From contig JAAGOF010000220.1 of assembly GCA_010645155.1 (NCBI GenBank), positions 671,505-735,504 of the forward strand: a stretch of DNA of 64,000 bases, read 5' to 3'. Positions within the stretch are counted from its first letter, which is position 1. Each line of letters begins with the position of its first letter. Below the pieces are notes generated by a model that did no database searches, was not told the origin of the DNA, and saw nothing but the letters and a program-made list of their open reading frames with translations. Positions 37,001-48,342 of this stretch are shown one piece after another. The DNA comes from Tigriopus japonicus. Lineage: Eukaryota; Arthropoda; Copepoda; Harpacticoida; Harpacticidae. The position numbers and the translations under genes are program-made.

Positions 37001-37358
37001 TTTCCGCACTCACAAATTGCCTACCCTTCTTTTCGTTTATTTTATGTTTCAATAAAAAACACATTTCAGAACATTGGAATATCAAAACTAATCCGTCTGT
37101 TTTTCTACCAGAAGTGATTAAGATGCTACCGGCAAAAACTGATGTATTTTGGGCACCTGTACGAAATAATTAAAAATCTCTCATGTTTGTCTTCGGGAAA
37201 TGCAATTCGCTCAATTGTTTACTCTGTTCAAACAATGATATGAACTGCCACTCAATTGGGGTCCTTAATCTTCCAGAGATGCCAAAGAGCGTCGATCAGT
37301 CTCTCCGTCGACTTTGATCCAACTAAGTGATCCCCCGATTGTTACGCTCAAAAACATC
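28031..37358. other. Long intergenic region without a supported gene
   Basis: No exon with recognisable protein content was found on either strand. Locally GC-richer patches are at 33340-33520 (a 61-codon minus-strand frame with an Arg-rich, amphipathic start like a mitochondrial presequence, but no continuation), 35280-35500 (CG-containing, possibly regulatory) and 36170-36360. The right end must contain the promoter of the CDK inhibitor. Confidence 0.4.
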
Positions 37359-38244
37359 ATGAGCACAAATCTAATGGAAAAAATCCTCCGATTCCACGCC
37401 CGCCGTCGCTCCGGAGGGCGTTCCCCTAGTTCGTCTGGTTCTGAAAGCGGCGAATCGAGTGCTAGAGTGCCCGGCGCTGTTCCAGTCAGTTCACCCGTGT
37501 GTCGACGGCTTTTCGACGCCGTTCCAAATCCTGAGGAAAACATCCAGTTTGCCCGGGAGCAATTGGCGCGCGAAAGGAGAGAAGCCGCTCGCCGTTGGAA
37601 CTTTGATTTCGAAAATGATCGACCGCATGAAGGCCGCTTTGAATGGAGAAGGGAAATTATAGCCTTGCCTTATCGACGGCCTCCTCAGAACCCTTCCATT
37701 CCTGTCAGAGTCTCGACTGCAGCCGACGCTGAGACCGTGACGGTGAGCTCACGCACCCTGCGGAGTCGCGAGAATTCACCTGTGGCGCAAGTCTCCCACT
37801 TGCCAGTGATCAGCAAGCCTGTGAAACCCGGCAAAGACATTCAGAACGCGTCAGAAGACTGTGATATAACCTCCCGTCCAACGACGTCTCGTAGCGAGAC
37901 TCTGGAGGCCAGTGAAGTGTCACCCCCTGATGGTCCAAGCTTAGCCCCTTGTGGAACGCCCAAATCTTCACATAGCTCGAAATCCATCCCTAGGCAGACC
38001 TCCATAACAGGTGAGTAAATTTAGAACGAATAATTAACGACGGCTGTGTGACTCAAATTGGACTTTTTTGTATTTTTTAGATCACTTTACACTTCAAAAG
38101 CGCTCCCGATCCAAAGTGAAGGTACAGGAGAGGAAGTCTAGTACGTCAGAGAACCTGTCACAGGAAAAATCTGAAGAGAGGTCATCGCCGTCGCCGCCAA
38201 TTTGTGTGCGAGTTCCTGAAGGCCAGCCTGCAGCTTCCGAATGA
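37359..38244 (+). CDS. Cip/Kip-family CDK inhibitor (dacapo/p27/p21-like)
   Basis: Two coding exons, 37359-38010 and 38081-38244, 271 aa. Family members bind and inhibit cyclin-CDK2 complexes and drive cell-cycle exit. The CDI domain spans about 47-110. CRRLF (48-52) is the cyclin-docking RxL motif. RRWNFDFENDRPHEGRFEW matches the p27 core WNFDFQNHKPLEGKYEW that inserts into the CDK N-lobe. YRRPP (105-109) corresponds to the tyrosine-containing 3-10 helix region. Residues 213-224 form a PIP degron, QTSITDHF with Lys at +4, almost the same as in p21. The phase-1 intron falls inside its aspartate codon. The tail after it is basic (KRSRSKVKVQERK), a likely nuclear signal. The ATG at 37359 is the first Met of the frame; another follows at residue 6. 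Expected regulation: S-phase destruction by CRL4-Cdt2. Confidence 0.93.
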
Positions 38245-38857
38245 GAGAATCATTTATGTACTATACTTTTTTGCCATCTGTGATTTCTCGGTCATGTTAT
38301 TTGTTATTGCCAATAGGTCTCTGACAACTGCTTCTCCATCGTCCAATTGCAAATCAAGAACTTTCTTCACACAATCACTTTTTATCGTACCACCCCCATT
38401 CAATCATTCAAATTGTTATCTCTCTCATGTTTGATCTCCATTTCCTGCTCCAATCCCTGTTTTCGGATCCAGAATCAGCTTTAATGAACCCTTTTGTCGC
38501 CTTGGATTGCATTGGTTTGTGGTTATTATGATTCCTATTAAATTTGTCTCTCTCCTTATGAATCATTTTTAGATAGACAATAATAATGATGTCATCATTT
38601 GATCATCCCCCGTGTGTCAGCCATGCCCAGATCTCATTTATGAGCTTTGATTCTTCATGTCTTGTACTGTGGAACTGAAGATCAAAGAATATTTTCCCTC
38701 TTATTCTTCTCATAATTGAGACTCTACAGAGTCTTTCTCCATTTCGGGGTCCGATTGGGCACCCGATTATGAAATATTATGGCAATCACTAATAACTGCT
38801 ACCATTATATCGTTAAATATATATATCACCATTCTCCGAATCGTTGCGTTCTCATAT

Positions 38858-38863
38858 TTTATT
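38858..38863 (-). terminator. PolyA signal (AATAAA) of NEURL4
   Basis: AATAAA on the minus strand lies about 46 bases past the NEURL4 stop codon (38909-38911). It defines the likely 3' end, facing the CDK inhibitor's 3' end about 600 bases away. Confidence 0.55.
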
Positions 38864-38908
38864 GACTGAATGAATCTTCTATCGTAATGCATGATTGCCA
38901 GGGTTTGA

Positions 38909-41900
38909 TTAATTCCTATCTAGTTTCACTAACAGAGCAGAAACTGCAGTGTTTCCACGTTCTTTGGTGAGCCACTCGGTTTCATCCAACTTGAAATAGG
39001 GATCAGGTGCAGTTTTCAAATCCAAAGCTGTGGGAGGTCCAATTTTATAGGAACCTGGTTGAACCTCGACTTGGAAAGCGATTCGTGCAGTGTAGACGCA
39101 TTTTGTGATCTTGTCTTTAAAGCGGCTGCTTTGAGGCGAGCTCGGATGAGCTATGATGTATTTTAAAGTAGGTGTGAGTACTAGTTGAGGCGTGTCACTG
39201 TCATCCTCTTTGAGTTTCTTTTTCTCCGAGTTCTGCTCCAATCCCAATTCTCCTGCGAACGGAAAAGGATTGTTATTATTAGGCAAGAATTTATTACCCA
39301 ATAATCAAAATAAACAATAACATCTTTAAATAGTGGGTTTTGCTCTTCATCTTTCGTTTAGCTACTTTAGCTATTACACTTTTCCATACTAGATTATTAG
39401 TGCTAAAGGAACTTGATCCCCTCAGCTAGTTTCTGGCAATGTTCAGGATGTCTACGATTCCAAGTTGTTTTCGAAGAAGGATTGGTCAATATCTGCATTG
39501 ACCTCTTATTTCAAAACGACCCACAGATTAGTCGCTTTAGCTGTAGGGGATGTCTGTTAGCATAATTCAAGATCGATTAATTGAACACAAAATTGACTTG
39601 AGTTACACAAACGCAGCTTGAAATGGATGGCTTTCAGTTTGGCAAGGAGAAGAAAGCTAATGCTTCCAAAACATTGACTAGCTTCATAAGCTAAGAAGCA
39701 AAATCTCTCAAATTTTGGCAAGACCAAACAGATCTCAATGTTGCATACTTCGGCAAAATCATTAAGTGCAAATGTCTTTTAAAGGTCCCAAAAGCTTAAA
39801 TTGAATCTAGAAAAAAAATCCCTTGGATTGTTCCACCACTCGTCCACAACGACTGAAATAGAATTCACATCAAGTCATAAAACCTGATTGGCCCTTTTGT
39901 CCATTGTTGAACCATCATCGAACTTGGGATCAATGGAAAGCAGCCTTAAAGGGGCAATTATAGATCGCTCTTTGAGCACTTCTCAAAGCAAGCACACATC
40001 AACTGTTACAAAAACATCCTACAGGCATCAAATCATTTTGATGTTTTCATTTGGGCTGACAAAACTGTGTGAATATTGAAAGTAGCTTAAAACGACTGGC
40101 AAACATATCGTAAGCTGTAAACCCTCCTTGTTTTTAATTAGTAAGGCAAAAAAAAGTGATTTTGGAATGATTGTTAACAGGCAAAGACTAATGTGTCATA
40201 ATGTAAGTTAATTATTGGATAATATTAAGTTTTGTTTTTGGACCACGAAATTGAGAATATTTTGCCATTAAAGTCCGAACCAATTTTCAAAAACTTCAGA
40301 TGGTCGTTTTTTAGCCACTAAAGTGGTGCCTCATTTCAAGTCACAATTTAAGCTTTGCTACTTCTTAAATCTCTTCTCTTGCTTCAATGCAGTAACTTCT
40401 AACCAGGAAAAAAAATCAAGTTCCTAGGCAGTAATATTCTTCATTTTGAATTTAAGATGTAGGCAATCAAGATAGAAGCCCAAGTAGGCAAATAAGTGAC
40501 CAAACTGACTGCAACAATATTTTCTTTTTATAGAAGCATTCACCATTTAGCAAAGTCTATAGATAACGGTCTCGTTTTAGTGGTCTACTAGTCCAATGAA
40601 GGTAGACAACATTTAATCTAAAATCAATGACCTCTGTGCGTGTTGCTTTGTTTAGAGCTGATGGCTTTGTTTTTCATTGAAGCACCTCACGAAAGGTGAT
40701 CTTATAGAAAACTTTTTCCTCTCAAAATGTAGTGCATCGCCACTGTCGAGTTTCCTGCAAACATGCATGAAACCATTGATCCCTAGCTGTGACCTTTCAG
40801 AAATTATTGGGAGGAAACTAAGATTGCCTTGAGAATGATCTTCAACGACTGATCAATTGCTGGTGAAGAACTACTCACATTCACAGCGTTGCTTGATGCA
40901 AAGACCTCGAGGCTCTCGGGATGGCAAGGCTTGCAATGATTTTCCAGATATTTTTATCGTACTTCTGTGTTTCCACGTTGTCAACCACAACGCAGGCCGG
41001 AACTTTGCCCCTTTTCCATTTTTTCTTTTGTAGACTAACATGAATAAAAAAGCCACTTAGCTAATACACCTTCAAAGACAAAACTTACGCATATTGGCGT
41101 AATTGCTCACATCATTTCCTTGCGACAGGTATCTTTGAAATCTATGCCAACCACCTCGTCTCCAAGATCCCTTTCGAGGTCTTTGCTGGGCGATGCTAAA
41201 TGCCTCGTGTACGTGAGTGTCCAAAATGCACCGTACAAAGGTGCATCAATGTCACCATGATTTGGTGGTTTAATTTTCGCTCGAGATGAAACAGTCGCGA
41301 AAATGGGATTTAGCTATAAATACGCCTGAGTGGAAGCTGAAAGTCATCAGTTCACTTGCAGCTCCAGTGTGATCACATCCACCACACATCCACAACATCT
41401 GAATTGTTCAGCATTGGAATAACTTGTTCAGTGACTCCACACGCAAACTTCCACAACCACAAAAGAAAAATGGCCTTCAATAACAAAGTCATGATTGCCT
41501 CCACTGTGGCCATTGTCTTCTTCCTTCTCTTGGTTTTGGATCAACCTTCAAGTGCGGAAGCGGGTGGTCACAAAGCTCATGGAACGGCTTGCATCGTGAA
41601 AGGTTCCTATTGCTCTTGCCACTACTGCAAGTGTGAAAAGGGTCATATCCATTGTGGAGGATATGGCAAGAAAGGCTACGGCAAGAAGTACTGTTATGGA
41701 TCCATGGAAGGTGAATATTGCCATTGTGACTACTGCAAATGCAAGCACGGCTACGGCTCCTCTGGCTACGGCAAGTGCCATTAAGAACCGTTCGACAACA
41801 AAATGACGCCAAAAATACGAGGACATCTCTCGTTCGAATCTCCAAACGAAAATCGGTGGTGGTGGAGTGACATTTCAAGCACTCAAAAGAGCGTTGATCG

Positions 41901-44900
41901 TTTTTGATCCGTATCGTGATCTATGTTTACCTAATTCTAGTCACATGATCGTTGAAGTATCACCAAATAGTAATAAATTTGATTGAAACTCGACTCCTTA
42001 TCGACTAATTCTTCTACTTCTAGTTCACAAATTCTTTAGCACTCACCTGGTGGGGTGATTTCCCCGAGATCTAGAACTCTTCTGACAAGAGAAGATTTTG
42101 TTCCAATGAAGGCGGTGTGCATTTTCTCAACCGTGAGTGGTTCACTTTTAGACTTTAGCACAAACTTGCTCCAACCCGTGGGCGTGGCATAGTCTTTTAA
42201 AGGATCCCCTTTCTTCATATACGGAGACTCGCCACGGATCTTGAAGCAATTGGGACAGAAACAAATCGGATAATCAGGTGTAAAATAGCTATTTGGTAGC
42301 CCAAGGGAATTTTTGAAGCGTTGACACAAATTGAGATAGTCGCAGTTTTTGACCAAACTAAAGCTCTCAGAGAGCGATAAGTGGCACAAAGTCTGCTTTT
42401 TGGTCGTTTTCATATTAGATGATTCGTCTACGTGTAATTGATCTGGCTCTTCTTGCTCGGCAATGTTCCTGTTCACAATGGAAGTCTCGGCACATTGTCC
42501 ATAAAGATCCACCAATCCATAACACATTGAGGGTAAATCTCGAGCAGCAACCCCTTGATCTATGCCATTAGCATATAGATGCAATTGGTTCTGGTTATCT
42601 ATCAGAATGCCCACTGTTTGACCCATTCCCAAGTGATCCAAATTGGGACCATAGGGTCCCATTATTTTCGACCCGTTTTGGAACACATTATCCGCGCAAA
42701 TTAGAATACAATTCTTCTTAAAACCGAGGCCATTTACTGGCAAGTGGATCTTATCAGGAGACTGGAACAGCACTCCAAGCATGAGCGATGAAGTCCATTT
42801 GGCAGAGAGCCTTTCTATTTTGAGCTCGAACAATTCATCTCTTCTCAATGGTCGATTTGTCAAGGTCACTCCTTGGTTGTAGCTATCAGTTCGAATGGCC
42901 AGAGTGTTCCCATTTCTAAGGTTAATGTTCCTGCCTCGATTTTCGTGAAACTCAAAAGGTTTGGCAATCTCATCGGAGATATCCCTCATGACGTGAGTCT
43001 CCAACGAATCTTGCAAAGTGATCAAAGCAGGTCGGAATTGTGAACCAAAAGAGTCATGACCAGGACTTTGCACCTGATGACCAAGACTGGACACGGAGAT
43101 TGAAGTGACAGCTTCGGATAAGTTCACAATGGGCCACATCTTCTTTGGCAGAATCTCCACAGCCACACCACAATCCTCACCGTTGATGAAAAATCTCAAG
43201 GCTCCATCTTGAGCTCTCTTGAGTCCAACACGGTCACCTTTAGCTAATCGATCTAAAGTGGCGCAATAGTTAGTTTTGATTACTCGGTCGTTCAACTTGA
43301 CACGTGTGCCTTCTAGCCACAAGTTAGTTGTACTTCTAGAGATCAAGCGCTCACTTAAGGACATGTTTTCTTGAGGAACAAAACTGGTGACGCCTATTTT
43401 AAGTGAGCCTGCCAATTTGTGGTCGACTTCTTCGACTTTGATTTCGAAATAATCCCCTTCATGAAGAGCGTGATGACCCAATACGAGGGCAGATTCGCCC
43501 AAGTTCACTCTTGCACATGTTTGTCCATTGTTCCTCAATTCCAAACCTTTGCTGTGGGATGAATGAAATCTGTGAGACACCTCAGTGCCGATAGGAATGC
43601 TGATATGTGAGGATTCCATCACTTGAGAGCTAGCTAAAGAGTTTTCTTGCACTTGAAGGGGGGCATGAACTAACGAAACTTGAGCACATTGCCCGTACAA
43701 ATCGATGACGGCATAACATCCAGAAGGTATGTTTTCACAAGCAATTCCTTGATCCTCACCGTTGATGGTGTAGCGCAAGGATCCGTCCAAGTGGCGCATC
43801 ATTCCCAAACGCGATCCAACTGTCAAAGAATCAAGGTCACAATTGTAACCATTTCGTACGGTGAGTCCATCTTGCATGACCGCAGATCCACTTAGCATCC
43901 AGGTTTCATAATCGATATCCGTCATGGTATTTGGGAACTCGAGATCTTCAGGACGGATCAAAGTCATTCCGGCTTCAATGGCCCCCGACCAACGCTCGAC
44001 CATGCGCTCAATTACAATTTCAAACAATTCACCATCACGTAGTGGTCTGTTAGAAATGACAATTGCATCATTAAACTCGCCCAAGGCATTGGGTCGTGAA
44101 GCCGTGAGACCGTTATTAGAAATACGGGCATTGCGACCATGCAGATGATGGAAACGTAGGTCATTGGTGTCTAATTGGCTATAAAAGGTGGCCGAGGTGG
44201 CCTCACTCTCCGGGGAACGATGATCATTCATGTCTATGATGGTGGCTTGAGCGGCTTGACCATAGAGATCAATCACTCCATAGACACAAGCTGCCACATT
44301 ACTAGCTGCAGGGCCTTGATCTTCACTATTCACAAAGAAATGTACTGTCCCATCCTCTTTTCGAACAACTGCTACACGATCGCCAACCTTGAGTTTGTCC
44401 AAGTTTTGCCCGTAGTCGTCAATGATGGTGGTTCCATTGTGCATCACTCCATTTCCCGTCATCATCCAAGTCCCCGAACGAATATTAGTCATGGTCGAGG
44501 GAAAATCCAGTTCACTGGGGGGATGCGTAGTCACGCCTATTTCGATGGACCCGGCCCATTTGCTCACCATCTTGTCCAAACGTACTTCAAAAATTTCGTT
44601 GGGTCTTAAGGGTCGATTTGTGAGCACTACTCCGAAGTTGAAGTCATCTCCAGCATTGGGTCGATGAGCTGACATACCCCCATTGATTACAGCGGCATGA
44701 GAGCCGCAATTCGGATGGAATAACAATCGGTTCTCATCCGGAAAAAGCTCCCTCATGGCCACATTCCGTCGAGTAATGAGATTTTGCTCGTCCCGCTCGT
44801 CTCGGTCCACAATAGTAACCTAAAATAATATGTAACTTTGTCACTTTAAACCTCCAATTCAAATTGAAGGAATAATTGTAGAAGCTTACCTTTACTGTCA

Positions 44901-46176
44901 TTCCATAAAGATCCACAACACCCCACATTTGTTGGGGGACTTTAGTAGCGGCAACTCCTTGATCAAGTCCGTTGATATAGAAGTGGAGATTGCCGTTTGA
45001 TTTTCTCATCATGCCGATGCGATCGCCTTCTTTTAGCTCGTCCAGATTGTATTCCCCATACTCTCGTCTGGTGCCCCGCCCATTGGTCAAAATCCCGCAA
45101 CCAGACATCATCAATGTGCCCGACCGTTGATTGGTCATGGTGGTAGGAAACTCTAAGGAGGATGGATTGTGGATGGATATCCCAACTTCGATTGATCCCG
45201 ACCATTTATCAACCAAACGATCAATCCGGATTTCAAACAACTCGTTGTCGCGCAAGGGACGATGGGTCATGACTACACCGTTGTTGAATTCATCACATGG
45301 ACGCCTTCTCTCAGCTGTGCGGCTGTTATTACTCACTTTGATGAGGGATCCTTTACACTCATGGAATCGGATCTTTTGACTACTACTATTCACACCACTG
45401 CCACTTCCATGACTAGTGGTCAAGGTACTTCCATGAGCTGTTTGCCCACCATTCGAATTGAGGGAGGAGGCCATGGCCGCGATATTGCTATTAGTAATGT
45501 TATGATGTGCGCTATTCTTGGACAACATGTTAAGGTGATTCGTCGAGGAAGCCGCGGCCGTAGCCACATTGCTCAAGTCATTGGACATGATCCGGGCTTC
45601 TTGTACAGAGTTATCCATGATCGATACCCGAGCACACTTGCCATACAGATCCACCACGGCAAACACCTTTGGTGGGAGTTGGGTCGCCGCTACGCTTTGA
45701 CTCACCCCATTGACAAAGAAGATCAAATCCCCCTGTGCCGTTTTAACTACCCCTACCCGATCGCCCTCCTCCAAACGAGCCAAATCTGTGCCATAATTCT
45801 CCTGGATCACTCTCCCATCCTTTTGGATTGAGTTACCGGACATGATCCAAGCCCCAGAACGCAACTCTGTTGCGCTAGAAGGGAAAGGTGTGACCAGGGA
45901 CTCTGGATCACAAACTGTGACTCCCACTTCGATGGAACCGCTCCAGGAATTGACTTTGCTGTCAATGCGAACTTCAAAGATCTCGTCATCCTGTAGAGGT
46001 CGGGAGCTGAAAACTAATCCGTGATTGAATTCGGTAGCGGCGTGGGTTCGGGAAGCCGATTTGAGCTCAGGGGATAAGGTTACTAAGTGACCGCATTTAG
46101 AGTGGAACGATAGAGATGAGGCTGCTGGATGGACCACGGGCAAGTGGAACGGCGTTGAAGATGAAGCATAAGCCAT
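38909..46176 (-). CDS. NEURL4: Neuralized-like protein 4 (NEURL4), six NHR domains
   Basis: Three coding exons: 46176-44890, 44819-42047, 39252-38909; GT-AG, in frame, 1467 aa (human about 1560). NEURL4 works with HERC2 and CP110 at centrioles and also modulates Notch ligand traffic. Six neuralized repeats are visible by the recurring F/H...G..., RPL..(D/N)E.FE(V/I)(R/K), W(S/A)GS(I/L)..G(V/I), GDR(V/I)G and (V/I)(V/I)DLYG motifs, at about residues 24-190, 270-430, 460-620, 650-810, 840-1000 and 1040-1205. NHR5 is the most divergent (its DLYG is NLSE). A cysteine-containing domain (CFCPNCFKIRG) is near 1260, and the C-terminal domain (PGSYKIGPPT, KLDETEWLTKERG) is typical of NEURL4. An Asn/Ser-rich linker lies between NHR1 and NHR2. 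No RING finger is present, as expected. The last intron (2.8 kb) contains an opposite-strand gene. Confidence 0.94.
41315..41352 (+). promoter_or_regulatory. TATA box and initiator of the nested cysteine-rich gene
   Basis: TATAAATA at 41315-41322 is followed about 35 bases later by TCAGTT, with A at 41350. This matches the arthropod TCAGT initiator at close to the usual distance. The predicted mRNA would start near 41350 and have a leader of about 120 bases before the ATG at 41470. Confidence 0.65.
41470..41784 (+). CDS. Small secreted protein with two six-cysteine modules, nested in NEURL4 intron
   Basis: Intronless, 104 aa. Residues 1-30 form a signal peptide: short basic start, then IASTVAIVFFLLLVL, with likely cleavage after SSAEA (about residue 31). 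The mature part is rich in Cys, Gly, His, Lys and Tyr. It holds two similar modules: C41-x6-C48-x-C50-x2-C53-x-C55-x6-C62, and C75-x8-C84-x-C86-x2-C89-x-C91-x11-C103. Both contain YCxCxYCKC, and GYGKK repeats lie between them. ATG 41470 sits in an AAAAATGG context and is preferred over earlier in-frame codons because the signal peptide follows at once. AATAAA is at 41972. The CxC pairs and many His could bind metal or form disulfides; a cuticle, adhesive or host-defence role is possible. No family is recognised, and function is unknown. Confidence 0.85.
   Translation: MAFNNKVMIASTVAIVFFLLLVLDQPSSAEAGGHKAHGTACIVKGSYCSCHYCKCEKGHIHCGGYGKKGYGKKYCYGSMEGEYCHCDYCKCKHGYGSSGYGKCH
41972..41977 (+). terminator. 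PolyA signal of nested cysteine-rich gene
   Basis: AATAAA is 188 bases past the stop, and about 70 bases before the NEURL4 splice donor on the other strand. The nested transcript can thus end wholly inside the intron. Confidence 0.6.
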
Positions 46177-48342
46177 AATGAGGACGGCTATTAGCCGGAG
46201 GTCATCCCATCACGCCTACAGAAACACGTTTGCCCTTTGTGGTATCCCCGGGGTTAGAGAACACAGCTTGTGAGAGATCCATACATACTCTCTGGCTGCA
46301 CAGTGTGGTTGTACCTTGTGCGTCTCGTCTCGTTGCTAAATAGAAAGACAGAGATTGGAAGGACCTAGTTGTTCATTTCTAGCCAGCTGGGGGATTGAAG
46401 CTCTTGATGTGTGAGGGTGAAGCATCGACTGGGAGACGTTTACATGAACGTTTTCCAAGTCAGTTTTCGTCAAATGTGTCTTGATGATTTCATGATTGGG
46501 ACCGAATTATTTATGAAATGAAGAAGACTAGTCTAATGGTTAGTAAAAGCAATCATGAAGAAAAATATCAATCTTATTTTTCAAGACAAAATGTCGTCAT
46601 TGTGAGTGAGCATGCCCTATTTCACTGTTTCAAACAAGATCTTTGTACTTACAATCAACAATTGTGCTGATTCCTTGGATTCGCAAAATAGTATTTAGAA
46701 CAATACAATGCACGTTTTAAATGGTATACAGACATAATTTATTTTTCACTTTGATCAAAGATTGACATTCTTTGGCTTCCTTTGTCAGCTACCCGGTATA
46801 GTATGGGGATTCAAATTCATGACAAGTAATCCAGATTTCTAGCAGGGCATTTTTTATCCCTAATACAGGGATTAGTTGCACCTAGCTTATTATTATTTGC
46901 CAAAATTTGCCCCTTCAACCTCATATCTAAATTTTGACTTATGTTCGTGGGCCAAAAAGTTCAAATCCGAAAAGTGCAAAAAAATGGAACCAAAGAATGA
47001 AAATAAATTGATGCAATTTCTGAGTTTAAACTTATAGGTCCCATATCTGTCTTGTTATGTTTTCTTGGGATAACCTTGTGTGTTTCTTTCACAGGAATCT
47101 GCAGCTGTGTTTATTACCGCCGGTTACAAAATTCGAAACCCCACAAGGTCTCATTTTTTGTGCAAATACGCCAATTTCGATCATCTAAATTCATATTTGG
47201 GTAATGAAGTTTTTGACCATTATATTTTCATGTAATCATGTAATATCCACAGACCTGTTTCAACTATTTTTTAAATGATGTGAATTAAAATTACTTTGGT
47301 ATCTAAAGTAATTCAATACAATTAGGATTGTTTTATTATCAAATGTATCTTATTACAATTATCTTCAAAAAGTAATTGAATTACATTTCAATTACATTAT
47401 TTTCAAACCCAATTGGAAGTCCTTCCTTTTAGAAAGCAACATGTGTGAGATACATCACAAACATTTTTTGGCAAGTTACGAAAAATGAAACTTGGGGTGC
47501 ATCAATTTACATTTAAAAAAATAGAAAGACGGGGGAAATTTGCAAAATGTTCACTCCCAGACCTTTGATTCAAAATGTCAATTAATTACAATTACTTCAC
47601 AGGCCTGTGCATCCACAAGTCATTTAACAAATTACTTGCAAGGGGAAAAAATTTCAATGCAGATCAAGTAGTTTCAATTTTGAAGAGTTAGCTGGAACAA
47701 AATCAGCATGTTCAATGAGCTTGTTTATGTCGTGCTTTAGGTCTTTAAACAGCTGTGATCCAGCTGTCATTCCTTTATGTTTGACTGTTTCTCTGGTAGA
47801 GACGGCGGAGGGTAGTACTACTCGACTGTGAAAGAAGTTTGATCCCCTCCCTGCCCTCTCCCCGACCCAGTTCTGAACCTGGGGGCTTGTTTGTTTCCTT
47901 GTCTCTTGGTTCCTTTATCCCACCTATCCATCACATTTGGCTTTTGTTGACTAGGATTGGGATTGAAGCTCTGTGATCTGATCCAGATGAGATTAGTGCA
48001 CTAAGACACAAGCTGGAACACAGGGATCTTGAAGCAGACATCCACCAGGTTTGAGGATTGCCCTTTCCATTCAAACAACATCTCCACGGGCTTCAGAAGA
48101 GGTAAGCATTTTGTTATCCTTTGTTTATGGCTCCTGAAAAAGTCCAAACTTAAATAATTCAAATTTGAGAAATTTCAAGTTCAGCTGGCCTTAGACAACA
48201 TGTACAGTACACCCTTCAACAAATTTCATTTCAGAGGTAAGGTTCCTAATAAATTAGAACCATTTCTTCGTGTTTCTCTTGCCCCGGATCTGCCCGTGGA
48301 GGTTCGCAATCGTCGTCGTCCTCGAGCAAGAGCAAAAAGAAG
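46177..48342. other. Divergent intergenic region between NEURL4 and MEMO1
   Basis: It holds the upstream regions of both genes and a hAT-like MITE at 47250-47607. No coding exon is supported. A GT-like donor at 48101 (GGTAAGC) suggests a leader intron of MEMO1, so the true transcription start may lie near 47.9 kb. Confidence 0.4.
47250..47607. mobile_element. hAT-like MITE (CAGRCCTGT ends), 358 bp
   Basis: The left end CAGACCTGT mirrors the right end (reverse complement CAGGCCTGT). The 8-base flanks AATATCCA and TGCATCCA agree at five positions, as in an old hAT target duplication. The interior has many AATTACAATTACTT-type words. A related copy lies at about 63640-63820, sharing ATCAATTTACAT...GAAAGRCGGGGGAA. 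Confidence 0.55.

Larger units (their letters stand above)
39253..42046. other. Last intron of NEURL4, host of a nested gene
   Basis: The minus-strand intron runs from donor GTGAGT at 42046 to acceptor CGCAG at 39253. Apart from the opposite-strand secreted-protein gene near its 5' end (promoter 41315 to polyA 41977), the remaining 2 kb is AT-rich with no exon recognised. Confidence 0.8.

Noticed and set aside
44175..45831. Long plus-strand open frames (up to 189 aa) across NEURL4 exons
   Set aside because: They are antisense shadows of the minus-strand NHR-domain coding sequence, which has clear domain content and valid splice sites.
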